A stretch of 55,994 bases of DNA. Source: Phascolarctobacterium sp. ET69 (GTDB lineage Bacteria; Bacillota; Negativicutes; Acidaminococcales; Acidaminococcaceae). This document shows, piece after piece, positions 25,792-32,396 of this stretch. The stretch spans positions 1-55,994 of the forward strand of contig NZ_JAMBLR010000008.1 of assembly GCF_023336935.1 (NCBI RefSeq), read 5' to 3'. Made by a program: the position numbers and the translations under genes. Under the pieces are notes generated by a model, which saw nothing but the letters and a program-made list of their open reading frames with translations, was not told where the DNA came from and searched no databases. How positions within the stretch are numbered: the first letter of the stretch is position 1; each line of letters begins with the position of its first letter.

Positions 25792-26592
25792 TTATTTTAT
25801 ATCAACTGCCAAAATATCGCTCAAGCCGTCCAGCGGAATGGCAAAAGTTACAACGCCAGCTGCATAAGGAGCAACTTCATAAGGCGGGTAGGCAATTATA
25901 AGATTTTTGCCGTCCTGAATATAAAAACGGTCGCCGTCTTTTACTTCTACCGGCCCGAAGAACATTCTGGAGTCTTCAGCTACTTTGGCTGCAACAACTT
26001 TATTGATGCGTTCCAGATAGTTGCTGCCGTTTTTAAATAAATCAGCCAGTTCAAGCTCCCTGCCGGTGTTTAAATCAAACGTTGCCGCATTAAAAAGCGT
26101 CATGCCGTGAGCGCCGCCGGTATAAATGTAACCGCGCTGCTCAACGCTTAAATAATTATCGCCTTTAAAATGCACGGTATACTGCCCCTGCAAGTCGTAG
26201 CTGGGCACGCTGGTGCCGCCGTACTGTTTTACATCTTCAAGGTCGCAGCGCAGTTTAAAATTAACAAAACCGGCCACGTCTTCAACAAATTCACGCGCAT
26301 CTTCGCTGCCGTCTTTGGCTTTAAAGGTTTTATCGTAAGCAGTACGCATAACGTCATCGTTTCTCATGCTTAAAGGCAGGGCTGTATAAAGCTGCTTTAA
26401 AACATAAAAATTTAAAGTGTTGTTAATTTTATTATCGGCAAATTTGCCGCCTGCTGCGCCTTTAATTTGCGGAACGTCAATCTTTACGCTGCCTTCGTGT
26501 ACGTCAAATGTTTTTACAGCCGGTGCCGCAAATGCCGCCGAACATACCGACAGGCACAATGCCGCTGCTGCCAGAGTTTTTGCGATTTTCAT
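25792..26592 (-). CDS. Exported DUF3298/RsiV-like protein
   Basis: A 266-residue protein with a signal peptide (residues about 1-22, ending AAFAA). The middle (GYIYTGGAHGMTLFNAATFDLNTG) and the end (ILAYPPYEVAPYAAGVVTFAIPL with a variant start) are typical of the DUF4163/DUF3298 pair found in RsiV-type and lysozyme-binding proteins. Unlike RsiV it has no transmembrane anchor after the signal and no neighbouring sigma factor. Its function is unknown. It stands alone, with an extended -10 promoter ahead and a terminator behind. Confidence 0.75.
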   Translation of the reverse strand: MKIAKTLAAAALCLSVCSAAFAAPAVKTFDVHEGSVKIDVPQIKGAAGGKFADNKINNTLNFYVLKQLYTALPLSMRNDDVMRTAYDKTFKAKDGSEDAREFVEDVAGFVNFKLRCDLEDVKQYGGTSVPSYDLQGQYTVHFKGDNYLSVEQRGYIYTGGAHGMTLFNAATFDLNTGRELELADLFKNGSNYLERINKVVAAKVAEDSRMFFGPVEVKDGDRFYIQDGKNLIIAYPPYEVAPYAAGVVTFAIPLDGLSDILAVDIK

Positions 26593-26624
26593 AAAAACCC
26601 TCCTTTTGGTTTGTTGTTAGGTTA

Positions 26625-26633
26625 ATTATAGCA
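26625..26633 (-). promoter_or_regulatory. Extended -10 promoter of the RsiV-like gene
   Basis: TGCTATAAT on the minus strand, 33 bases before the start codon. Confidence 0.5.
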
Positions 26634-26668
26634 TAAATACCTTTCAACAAAAGCAGGGCCCAAAAATT

Positions 26669-27853
26669 TCACAAATCGTCCGCAGCCTGCCTGCGGCATG
26701 CCGCCGCTGCCGGAATAAAACTGAATACCGCCGCTGCTGCCACTACAACGGCAATCATAATGCCCTCCTGCAAAGTAAAGCCTGCGGTAAGGTTAACGGC
26801 AGTTTTTTCGCGCAGCAGATATGCCAGCGCCGCAAAAGCGCCGTGCCCAAGCGCCGCGCCCGCCGCCGTGCCTATGCAGGAAAGCAGCATGCCCTGCAAA
26901 AAGTTAATTTTAATAATTGCTTTCTGCCCTGCGCCAATGGCACGCATAACAGCATTGTCGTGCCTGCGCATGGCTGCTGCCCAGTACGTTGTAAAGGCAA
27001 TAATAATCAGCGACAGCAAAATTACGGCATAGCTTATAATTTGCAGCACTTTTTCCGCATCGCCCATTACCGAAAACAATTCTATTATTGTCTGCGAAGG
27101 AAATACCACCTGCATTTCCTTATTGTTGCGGTATTGTGAAAGCACTGCCAGTGCCTGCGCATAACCGGCAGGCTTAATCAGCACCCCGGTTACGCCCTGC
27201 ACCGCCGCGCCGTGCCCTGCGTGGGCAGCCCAAATGCTTTTAATATCGGTTAAAATGCTTTGGTCATACGGCCCGTTAACCGGTTTTAAAATGCCAACTA
27301 CTTTATATTCCTGCGCATGCCCTTTGCTGCCCGGAATTTCTACCATGCCGTGCGAAGTTTTAAAAGTATCACCAACTTTTAACCCCGTCATGGCGGCCAT
27401 TCTTGCACCAAGCACGGCTTCAAAAGGCGCTTCAAACGCACGCCCTTCGTTTATTTGCAGCCACTTGCCGCGCTGCGGGTTAATTACATAATTAAAAATT
27501 TCCTTTTCCGTTCCCGCCATGCGGAAGCCGCGGTAATTATCGCCGTAACCGAAAGGCACTGCCATTGCCACATTTTTATTGGCACGCAGCTTTTCCACTT
27601 CGGTATAACTGATATTGCTCATGGGTGTGTCTTTTAAAAACACCGTATTCAGCACCAGCTGATTAGGGCTGCCCTTGCTGCCCGCAACTATCGGGAAAGG
27701 TTCTGCCGCCGCCGTAAGCCCGCTGTGTACGCCGTCTGCCAAAAGCAGCACCAGCACCGCCATGGCAATGCTTGCCATAACAACGCAGCAGGCAACAAGG
27801 CTTTGCAAAGGTTTAAACATAATATTGCGGCGTACTATTTTAATGATGCTCAT
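26669..27853 (-). CDS. ABC transporter permease (MacB/FtsX type)
   Basis: A 394-residue permease with one transmembrane segment near residues 15-40, a large outer domain (about 40-260), and three C-terminal segments (about 270-300, 320-345, 365-385). The C-terminal part (MRRHDNAVMRAIGAGQKAI) is typical of the FtsX-like permease domain. It overlaps the ATPase gene by 14 bases. Such systems move lipoproteins, peptides or metals, or transmit mechanical force; the cargo here is unknown. Confidence 0.85.
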   Translation of the reverse strand: MSIIKIVRRNIMFKPLQSLVACCVVMASIAMAVLVLLLADGVHSGLTAAAEPFPIVAGSKGSPNQLVLNTVFLKDTPMSNISYTEVEKLRANKNVAMAVPFGYGDNYRGFRMAGTEKEIFNYVINPQRGKWLQINEGRAFEAPFEAVLGARMAAMTGLKVGDTFKTSHGMVEIPGSKGHAQEYKVVGILKPVNGPYDQSILTDIKSIWAAHAGHGAAVQGVTGVLIKPAGYAQALAVLSQYRNNKEMQVVFPSQTIIELFSVMGDAEKVLQIISYAVILLSLIIIAFTTYWAAAMRRHDNAVMRAIGAGQKAIIKINFLQGMLLSCIGTAAGAALGHGAFAALAYLLREKTAVNLTAGFTLQEGIMIAVVVAAAAVFSFIPAAAACRRQAADDL

Positions 27854-28523
27854 GAGTTATGAACCTCCCGCCTTTAATGTCAAACCATTCGTCAAACTGT
27901 TCTTTAACGCTTTCGTCATGCGTGGAAAGGATAAGCGCCGTGCCGTTTTCGCTGCATAAACCACGCAGAAGCCCCAGCACAATGCGGCTGTTTTCCGCAT
28001 CAAGGCTTGCCGTGGGTTCATCTGCCAAAAGCAGTACAGGCTTGTTGATAACGGCGCGCACAACGGCTATGCGCTGCTGTTCGCCGATGCTTAATTTCCC
28101 GGGCAATGTGTCTTTTTTATTTGCCAGCCCCACGCGCTCCAAAAGCATGGCTGCACGTTTTTTTAGTTCAGCCATATTGCCGCCGGCAAAATAACCGGCC
28201 AGCAAAATATTTTCTTCCGCCGTCAACGCTTCTATAAGGTTCAGTTTTTGAAACACATAGCCGATATTGCGCGCACGCCACAAATCACGCTCTTTTTCCG
28301 GCATATTGTCAATGCGCACGCCGTCAAAATAAATTTCGCCGCCGCTTGGCGAAAGAAGCCCTGCAATCATATGCAGAAGGGTTGTTTTGCCGCTGCCGGA
28401 AGGGCCGGTTAACAGCATTTGCCCGCCTTTATCGAGCATTAAATGCTCTGCGTGGCTGACAGTAATAATTTCACCTGAAGGTTCCGTAACCTGTTTAAAT
28501 ACGTTTTTAATCTCCAAAAGCAT
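27840..28523 (-). CDS. ABC transporter ATP-binding protein (LolD/MacB type)
   Basis: A 227-residue ATPase. Walker A is LTGPSGSGKTTLLHM, the signature is LSIGEQQRIAVVRA and Walker B is LLLADEPTASLD, followed by the switch histidine in LSTHDE. It belongs to the LolD-like group that pairs with FtsX-type permeases. Its start overlaps the stop of the DUF3299-like gene by one base (TAATG), and it overlaps the permease, so the three genes form one unit. Confidence 0.92.
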   Translation of the reverse strand: MLLEIKNVFKQVTEPSGEIITVSHAEHLMLDKGGQMLLTGPSGSGKTTLLHMIAGLLSPSGGEIYFDGVRIDNMPEKERDLWRARNIGYVFQKLNLIEALTAEENILLAGYFAGGNMAELKKRAAMLLERVGLANKKDTLPGKLSIGEQQRIAVVRAVINKPVLLLADEPTASLDAENSRIVLGLLRGLCSENGTALILSTHDESVKEQFDEWFDIKGGRFITHEHH

Positions 28524-29023
28524 TATAAAGCCTCCAGTGACTGCGCCTGTATGCGCACAAGGCTTACAAAGCCTGTTTCGGCGTCAACTTCCGTGCCTAA
28601 TTCCAGTGTGCCGGTAACGCTTATCGGGCGGTCAAACGGCAATGCCACAACAGGCTCGCTGAGCTGCACAACAACAATATCCGCAGGCCAGTCAGCATCC
28701 GTGCTGCAAAACGGGCAAATGCTCATCGGCTCGCGCGTCAGCACAAAAAAGTTAATGGTAGGCGTTAAGGGCGGCGCCATAAAACCAGTCATCTGCACCG
28801 TCTGCCCTTCGCTGTTTTTCAGTTTATCGGAAAACGTAATGCCAAGCGAAGAAACACCGTCATACATTTCATCAAAAGTCATGCTTATTGCTGCTTCTGC
28901 CCTGCTGCACAAAAAAGGCGGTTCAAAGTGAACCGCCTTTAACGGCAAGTCTGCGGCGGTAAAGGCACCGCCTGCCAGCAGCAGGAACGAAAGCAGAAAA
29001 CTTTTCAAAAAGTTTCTGAGCAT
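28523..29023 (-). CDS. Exported DUF3299-like protein of an ABC operon
   Basis: A 166-residue protein with a hydrophobic N-terminal signal (about residues 5-28). The segment MTGFMAPPLTPTINFFVLTREPMSICPFCSTDADWP contains a C-P-x-C pair and fits the DUF3299 family. In some proteobacteria such proteins occur next to similar ABC genes under zinc control, which suggests a metal-related periplasmic role. That link is from memory of family context and needs checking. It is the first gene of the three-gene unit. Confidence 0.6.
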   Translation of the reverse strand: MLRNFLKSFLLSFLLLAGGAFTAADLPLKAVHFEPPFLCSRAEAAISMTFDEMYDGVSSLGITFSDKLKNSEGQTVQMTGFMAPPLTPTINFFVLTREPMSICPFCSTDADWPADIVVVQLSEPVVALPFDRPISVTGTLELGTEVDAETGFVSLVRIQAQSLEAL

Positions 29024-29044
29024 CTTCCTGCCTCCGTAATTTAA

Positions 29045-30850
29045 TTATTTTTTGTAGTTTTTGGTTCCGTCAAGGCCAAGGGCTCTAACCATACCGAAGA
29101 ATACCTCGGTGTTGTCCATTACGCCGTTGAAATATTCGCTGCCGGGGCCCATGGCATTCAGCAGGATATCGTCAGCGGAGTGAACTTCCTGGGATTCCTT
29201 GTAAGGAATGTTGCCTTTGTAGAATTCGCCTTCCAGTTTCGGGTTGGCAATGGCTTTGTCGCCTGCCATAATAGCCGGGGAAGTCGGAACTTCTTTAAAT
29301 TTATAGTTGATGTTGGTATCCGGATGGTTAGCAAACTGAACTGCAAGGGTTACGTCCGGGTTCGGGTTGTCGGGGTAGCCGTCGCCGTCGCGGTCTTCAA
29401 AAGTCGGCCAGCCTGCTGCTGCATAAGTACGTACTGCTTCGCGGCCGGTTTTGCCGTCCAGTTCATGGTAAGTGCCGGTAATGCTTGCGCCGTGTGCATG
29501 GTCGGCAACTACAATAATCAGAGTGTCATTGCCGTTTTCGGCAGCAAATTTCTTGGCTACGCCAACAGCCTGGTCAAGTTCAATATTGTCGTAAGCGGCA
29601 CGCTGCCAGTCCATAACGTGCAGCTGTTTATCAACGCAGGCGCCTTCAACCATCAGGAAGAAGCCGTTTTCATTTTTGCTTAAAGTATCAATAGCGCGCT
29701 GAGTCATTTCCACAAGGCCCGGCTGGTCATTAAAGCCGCCCAGAACTTTCGGGTTTTTCAGCATGGCGCGGTCGATATATACATTCATGTTATCCAGCTG
29801 GTACAGGCCAAGAATTTTATCTTCGTCTGCCGGAGTATTCAAAAGCTCGGTTCTGTTGCCGGAGAAAGTATAGCCCAAATCTTTAAACTGTTCTACAACG
29901 TTAACATTATCTTTGCGTTTGGAACCGGGCACATTCATCGGAATGAAGTGGCGGGAACCACCGCCCATGATAACGTCCGGACGGTGATAATCTTCGGTCA
30001 TGGTTTCGGCAATAAAGTTCTGTTCAGCACGGCGGCGGGTATGGCTCAGCATAGCTGCCGGAGTAGCGTCGGTAATGTTTGAGGTGGAAACAATGCCGGT
30101 TGCCATGCCTTTGGTACGTTTAACAAGCTCGATAATGTTTTCTACTTTCGGGTCGTCAAACGGGTCTTTGGTGCTGTTGGCATATACGCCCATAGCGTTG
30201 TTAACGGATTTATGGCCGGTTGCATAAGCAGATGCGCTGTTGGCGGAGTCCGTTACCAGAGAATCATAGCCGGAAGTTGTAATAACAGCCATGTGCGGCA
30301 TTTTTTCCATGTTCAAAAGGTCGTTGTATTTGCCGTCGCTCAGGCCTTTGGAAAGGATACGGGCCATTTCGCGTGCCTGCAGGCTCATGCCGTCGCCTAC
30401 AAACAGAATTACGTTTTTGGCTTTTTTCTTGGCTTTGGCATCGGTAACAGTGTAGTTTACAACATTTTTATTGCCGCCGCTTACAGCTTCTACTTTAACA
30501 GCGCCTGCTTTGGTAAAGGCAACATCAGGAATGCAGTAAACGGTTACACCGTCAGCAGTTTTAACTTCGCCTTTTTTGCCAAAATATTTTTCGGCGTCAA
30601 CGCCGTCAACAGTTACTTTAAAATCATCAGCAAGCCCTTTAACTTCTACCTGCAAATCAAAGCGCTGGCCTTTTAAAAATTTGGCCTGGTTAATAGGCAT
30701 TACACTTACAGGGTTCTTTTCCTGAACGGTATAGCCCGCAGCTTCAACGTGGGCAGGAAGATATACATTTGCTGCTGCGGCACAGCCAAAAATGCTTAAA
30801 AATGCACAAACAGCAGCAGCAGTTTTTCTTTTTTTGCTGGATAATTTCAT
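29045..30850 (-). CDS. phoA: Alkaline phosphatase, exported
   Basis: A 601-residue protein with a signal peptide (about residues 1-35). Residues about 40-140 form an N-terminal extension. The catalytic domain starts at NVILFVGDGMSLQAREMAR. The nucleophile serine is in TDSANSASAYATG, and later metal ligands are in MVEGACVDKQLH, VVADHAHG and EVHSADD. It releases phosphate from monoesters in the periplasm. Two PhoP-like boxes and a TATAAT lie upstream, suggesting control by phosphate starvation. GGAGG precedes the start. Confidence 0.92.
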   Translation of the reverse strand: MKLSSKKRKTAAAVCAFLSIFGCAAAANVYLPAHVEAAGYTVQEKNPVSVMPINQAKFLKGQRFDLQVEVKGLADDFKVTVDGVDAEKYFGKKGEVKTADGVTVYCIPDVAFTKAGAVKVEAVSGGNKNVVNYTVTDAKAKKKAKNVILFVGDGMSLQAREMARILSKGLSDGKYNDLLNMEKMPHMAVITTSGYDSLVTDSANSASAYATGHKSVNNAMGVYANSTKDPFDDPKVENIIELVKRTKGMATGIVSTSNITDATPAAMLSHTRRRAEQNFIAETMTEDYHRPDVIMGGGSRHFIPMNVPGSKRKDNVNVVEQFKDLGYTFSGNRTELLNTPADEDKILGLYQLDNMNVYIDRAMLKNPKVLGGFNDQPGLVEMTQRAIDTLSKNENGFFLMVEGACVDKQLHVMDWQRAAYDNIELDQAVGVAKKFAAENGNDTLIIVVADHAHGASITGTYHELDGKTGREAVRTYAAAGWPTFEDRDGDGYPDNPNPDVTLAVQFANHPDTNINYKFKEVPTSPAIMAGDKAIANPKLEGEFYKGNIPYKESQEVHSADDILLNAMGPGSEYFNGVMDNTEVFFGMVRALGLDGTKNYKK

Positions 30851-30909
30851 AAAACTTTAGTCCTCCTTTTAAATGGCAGTTTAGTATATTGTTATTTTAG
30901 GTTGGCTTT

Positions 30910-30963
30910 ATTATAAGCAAATTATTTAAAAATTTAATGCAGCGTAAGTAAAAAGTATGTAAA
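30910..30963 (-). promoter_or_regulatory. phoA promoter with two PhoP-box-like repeats
   Basis: On the minus strand TATAAT (30910-30915) has no good -35. Instead TTTACA (30958-30963) and TTTACT (30947-30952) are spaced by five bases, the TTHACA-N5-TTHACA arrangement of Firmicute PhoP boxes. They lie at about -45 to -60 from the expected start, as for an activator. Confidence 0.55.
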
Positions 30964-30996
30964 AAAGCACCGCCGGTATCATCCGCCAGCGGTGCC
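30961..30996 (-). terminator. Terminator after the C_GCAxxG_C_C gene
   Basis: GCACCGCTGGCGG and its near-complement CCGGCGGTGC pair around ATGATA, followed by TTTTTT on the minus strand. The T-run abuts the PhoP-like boxes of phoA. Confidence 0.88.
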
Positions 30997-31010
30997 AAAA
31001 AACTTTTATG

Positions 31011-31451
31011 CTATTTTAAAAAGCCCTTGCTCTCCAAATACTCTGCCAAAAATTTGCCCATACGGTTAACAAGTTTTAAGCAGTTAATTAAATGCTCGCG
31101 CGTGTTAAACTCATACGGCATCAAATCTTTACATTCGGAAGAACCAAATTCTTTTACAAACAAATCATGATATTCCTTACTGTAAGGGTAAACTTCCGGC
31201 AAAGGCTTTTCCTGCGGGCTGGTGCGCCCAACAAAATAACTGATGACCATTACCGACCCAACCAGCGCACCGCAAACAGCGCGTGCGTGCCCCATGCCGC
31301 CGCCAAACGCCGTAACCATGCGCATGGTGTTGTCGTCAATCTTCAAGCCGCCTTCAGTGCGGAACGCCTGCAAAATTGCCTCGCCGCAGTTAAACCCGCT
31401 TTTAAAAGCATTGCCTGCCGCCGTGCCGATTCTTTCACTTAATTCACTCAT
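31011..31451 (-). CDS. C_GCAxxG_C_C family protein
   Basis: A 146-residue protein with the family's spaced cysteines: FNCGEAIL near residue 23, the motif VCGALVGSVM near residue 64 (C-G-A-x-x-G), then SSEC and INC near the C-terminus. AFGGGMGHARAVCGA is highly typical. The function is unproven; family members occur near redox genes. GGAGG lies eight bases before the ATG at 31451. Confidence 0.82.
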   Translation of the reverse strand: MSELSERIGTAAGNAFKSGFNCGEAILQAFRTEGGLKIDDNTMRMVTAFGGGMGHARAVCGALVGSVMVISYFVGRTSPQEKPLPEVYPYSKEYHDLFVKEFGSSECKDLMPYEFNTREHLINCLKLVNRMGKFLAEYLESKGFLK

Positions 31452-31559
31452 AACCAATCCCTCCTGTACGGAAAGTTTACTATGTATATATTTCGGCATA
31501 GTTATGGTAACTCCTTTAAAATAAAAAGAATATTAAAACAGCGTCAAGTGTAAACTAAT
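31452..31559. other. Spacer before toxin-antitoxin locus 1
   Basis: First part of a 518-base stretch without a conventional gene; the rest (31560-31969) holds the type I toxin-antitoxin locus and the terminator of the next gene. In this first part I see only A/T-rich sequence, which presumably contains the promoter of the C_GCAxxG_C_C gene. Confidence 0.4.
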
Positions 31560-31587
31560 TTGACTTTTTTTACCTTTTTGCTATAAT
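31560..31587 (+). promoter_or_regulatory. Promoter of antisense RNA 1
   Basis: TTGACT (31560-31565), 16-base spacer, TATAAT (31582-31587). Conserved in the second copy at 34933-34960. Confidence 0.8.
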
Positions 31588-31593
31588 AATTAT

Positions 31594-31627
31594 AGAAAAA
31601 CAAATGGCTGCCGATAGACGGTCAGCC
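31594..31627 (-). terminator. Terminator of toxin 1 mRNA
   Basis: On the minus strand GGCTG-A-CCG pairs with CGG-CAGCC around TCTAT (31606-31627), then ATTTGTTTTTCT. It lies at the start of the antisense RNA, so the two transcripts overlap almost fully in the 3' UTR. Confidence 0.78.
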
Positions 31628-31698
31628 TGCAATAAAGTTTTGGTTACATAGTAGCCGCTACAGCATTGACAGACGCGTGGCGGTTACTACTGTTTTTT
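31594..31698 (+). ncRNA. Antisense RNA antitoxin, locus 1
   Basis: A predicted RNA of about 105 bases. It starts about seven bases after a near-consensus promoter and ends in an intrinsic terminator: AGTAGCCGC (31650-31658) pairs with GCGGTTACT (31680-31688), then six T (31693-31698). It is fully complementary to the 3' UTR and last four codons of the toxin gene at 31687-31782, read the opposite way. The convergent overlap matches known type I systems such as txpA/ratA and bsrG/SR4. Ends are predicted from sequence only. Confidence 0.72.
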
Positions 31699-31782
31699 GG
31701 ATAAATCTTTTCCGAGGGCATAGCCAAGGGAAAACACTGTTATTGTATAACCGATAATGGTTAAAATATCAATAACTTCCAT
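31687..31782 (-). CDS. Small hydrophobic toxin-like peptide, locus 1
   Basis: A 31-residue peptide starting MEVIDILTIIGYTITVFSLG and ending GKDLSKKQ. One membrane-spanning stretch (residues about 4-24) is followed by a charged tail, as in membrane-acting type I toxins. The strong site GGAGGAGGGG lies seven bases before the ATG. The mRNA has a 5' leader of about 107 bases and a 3' UTR covered by an antisense RNA. A second copy at 35065-35160 differs only at residues 27 and 28. Toxicity is inferred from the architecture. Confidence 0.75.
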   Translation of the reverse strand: MEVIDILTIIGYTITVFSLGYALGKDLSKKQ

Positions 31783-31889
31783 ACTATCCCCTCCTCCATA
31801 GTATTTCCGCGTACGGATTTCTATATCAACAGAGGGTCACAGTCCCTCCGGGGAGGGCTAACCGCCTACCGTTATGGCAGCACATTTGC
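31783..31889 (-). promoter_or_regulatory. Toxin 1 mRNA 5' leader with anti-Shine-Dalgarno options
   Basis: A leader of about 107 bases that differs at a single base from the second copy. CCCTCC (minus strand, around 31839-31846) can pair with the neighbouring GGAGGG or with the GGAGGGG ribosome site in front of the toxin. A later CCCTC gives a third partner. Such competing helices are typical for toxins whose full-length mRNA is translation-inactive. Confidence 0.55.
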
Positions 31890-31895
31890 TTAGAT

Positions 31896-31924
31896 AGTTT
31901 AACAGAAAAATATAATCCTGTAAA
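31896..31924 (-). promoter_or_regulatory. Promoter of toxin 1
   Basis: TTTACA (31919-31924), 17-base spacer, TAAACT (31896-31901) on the minus strand; start expected near 31890. Same elements in copy 2. Confidence 0.7.
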
Positions 31925-31926
31925 GA

Positions 31927-31961
31927 TACTAAAAGCGCACCCGTTAACAGCGGATGCGCTT
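31927..31961 (-). terminator. Terminator after the small HTH gene
   Basis: AAGCGCATCCG and CGGGTGCGCTT pair around CTGTTAA, followed by TTTTAG on the minus strand. Confidence 0.82.
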
Positions 31962-31969
31962 GTTGTTTA

Positions 31970-32326
31970 TTAAGCTTTGATACATTTGCAGCTTTTAATA
32001 ATTACCGAAACAGCAGGCTGGCTGATATTAAACAAATTGGCCAAAAACACCTGCGACAAGTGACATTCATTATAAAGCCTGCAAATTTCTTCGTTGCGCT
32101 CAGTGCGGTTTGTAAAAGGCTGCACCGCCACTTCCGTGCCGGTAATATTTAAGCCGCTGTCGCGGATTACCACAATTCTGCGGCTGCCGTCTGCATCCCT
32201 TATTTTTAGTTCCCATGTGCGCATGCCGCTTCTGCAGCGCGGCAGATAATTTTCAAACTCTACCGTACCACCAGCCGCAAATTTTTCCAGCACTGTTTTA
32301 TCAAGCCCCGTATTTTCCTGATTCAT
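31970..32326 (-). CDS. Small protein with C-terminal helix-turn-helix
   Basis: A 118-residue protein I do not recognise as a family. Residues about 1-75 are mixed strand/charged sequence with RCRSGMRTWELKIRDADGSR and VVIRDSGLNITG. Residues about 78-112 (RNEEICRLYNECHLSQVFLA followed by NLFNISQPAVSVII) read as a helix-turn-helix. It lies between the toxin-antitoxin locus and the autotransporter gene, 70 bases downstream of the latter's stop. It could regulate one of them, but that is speculation. GAGG precedes the ATG. Confidence 0.55.
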   Translation of the reverse strand: MNQENTGLDKTVLEKFAAGGTVEFENYLPRCRSGMRTWELKIRDADGSRRIVVIRDSGLNITGTEVAVQPFTNRTERNEEICRLYNECHLSQVFLANLFNISQPAVSVIIKSCKCIKA

Positions 32327-32396
32327 TTTTACCTCGTTCTTTCTTTCACATCACCCATAAATAAAAAGTAACTGTTTTTATTTTATATTTTTAATT

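Noticed and set aside
30910-30963. E. coli-type Pho box (CTGTCATA) at phoA
   Set aside because: No such word is present; only the Firmicute-type TTHACA repeats fit.
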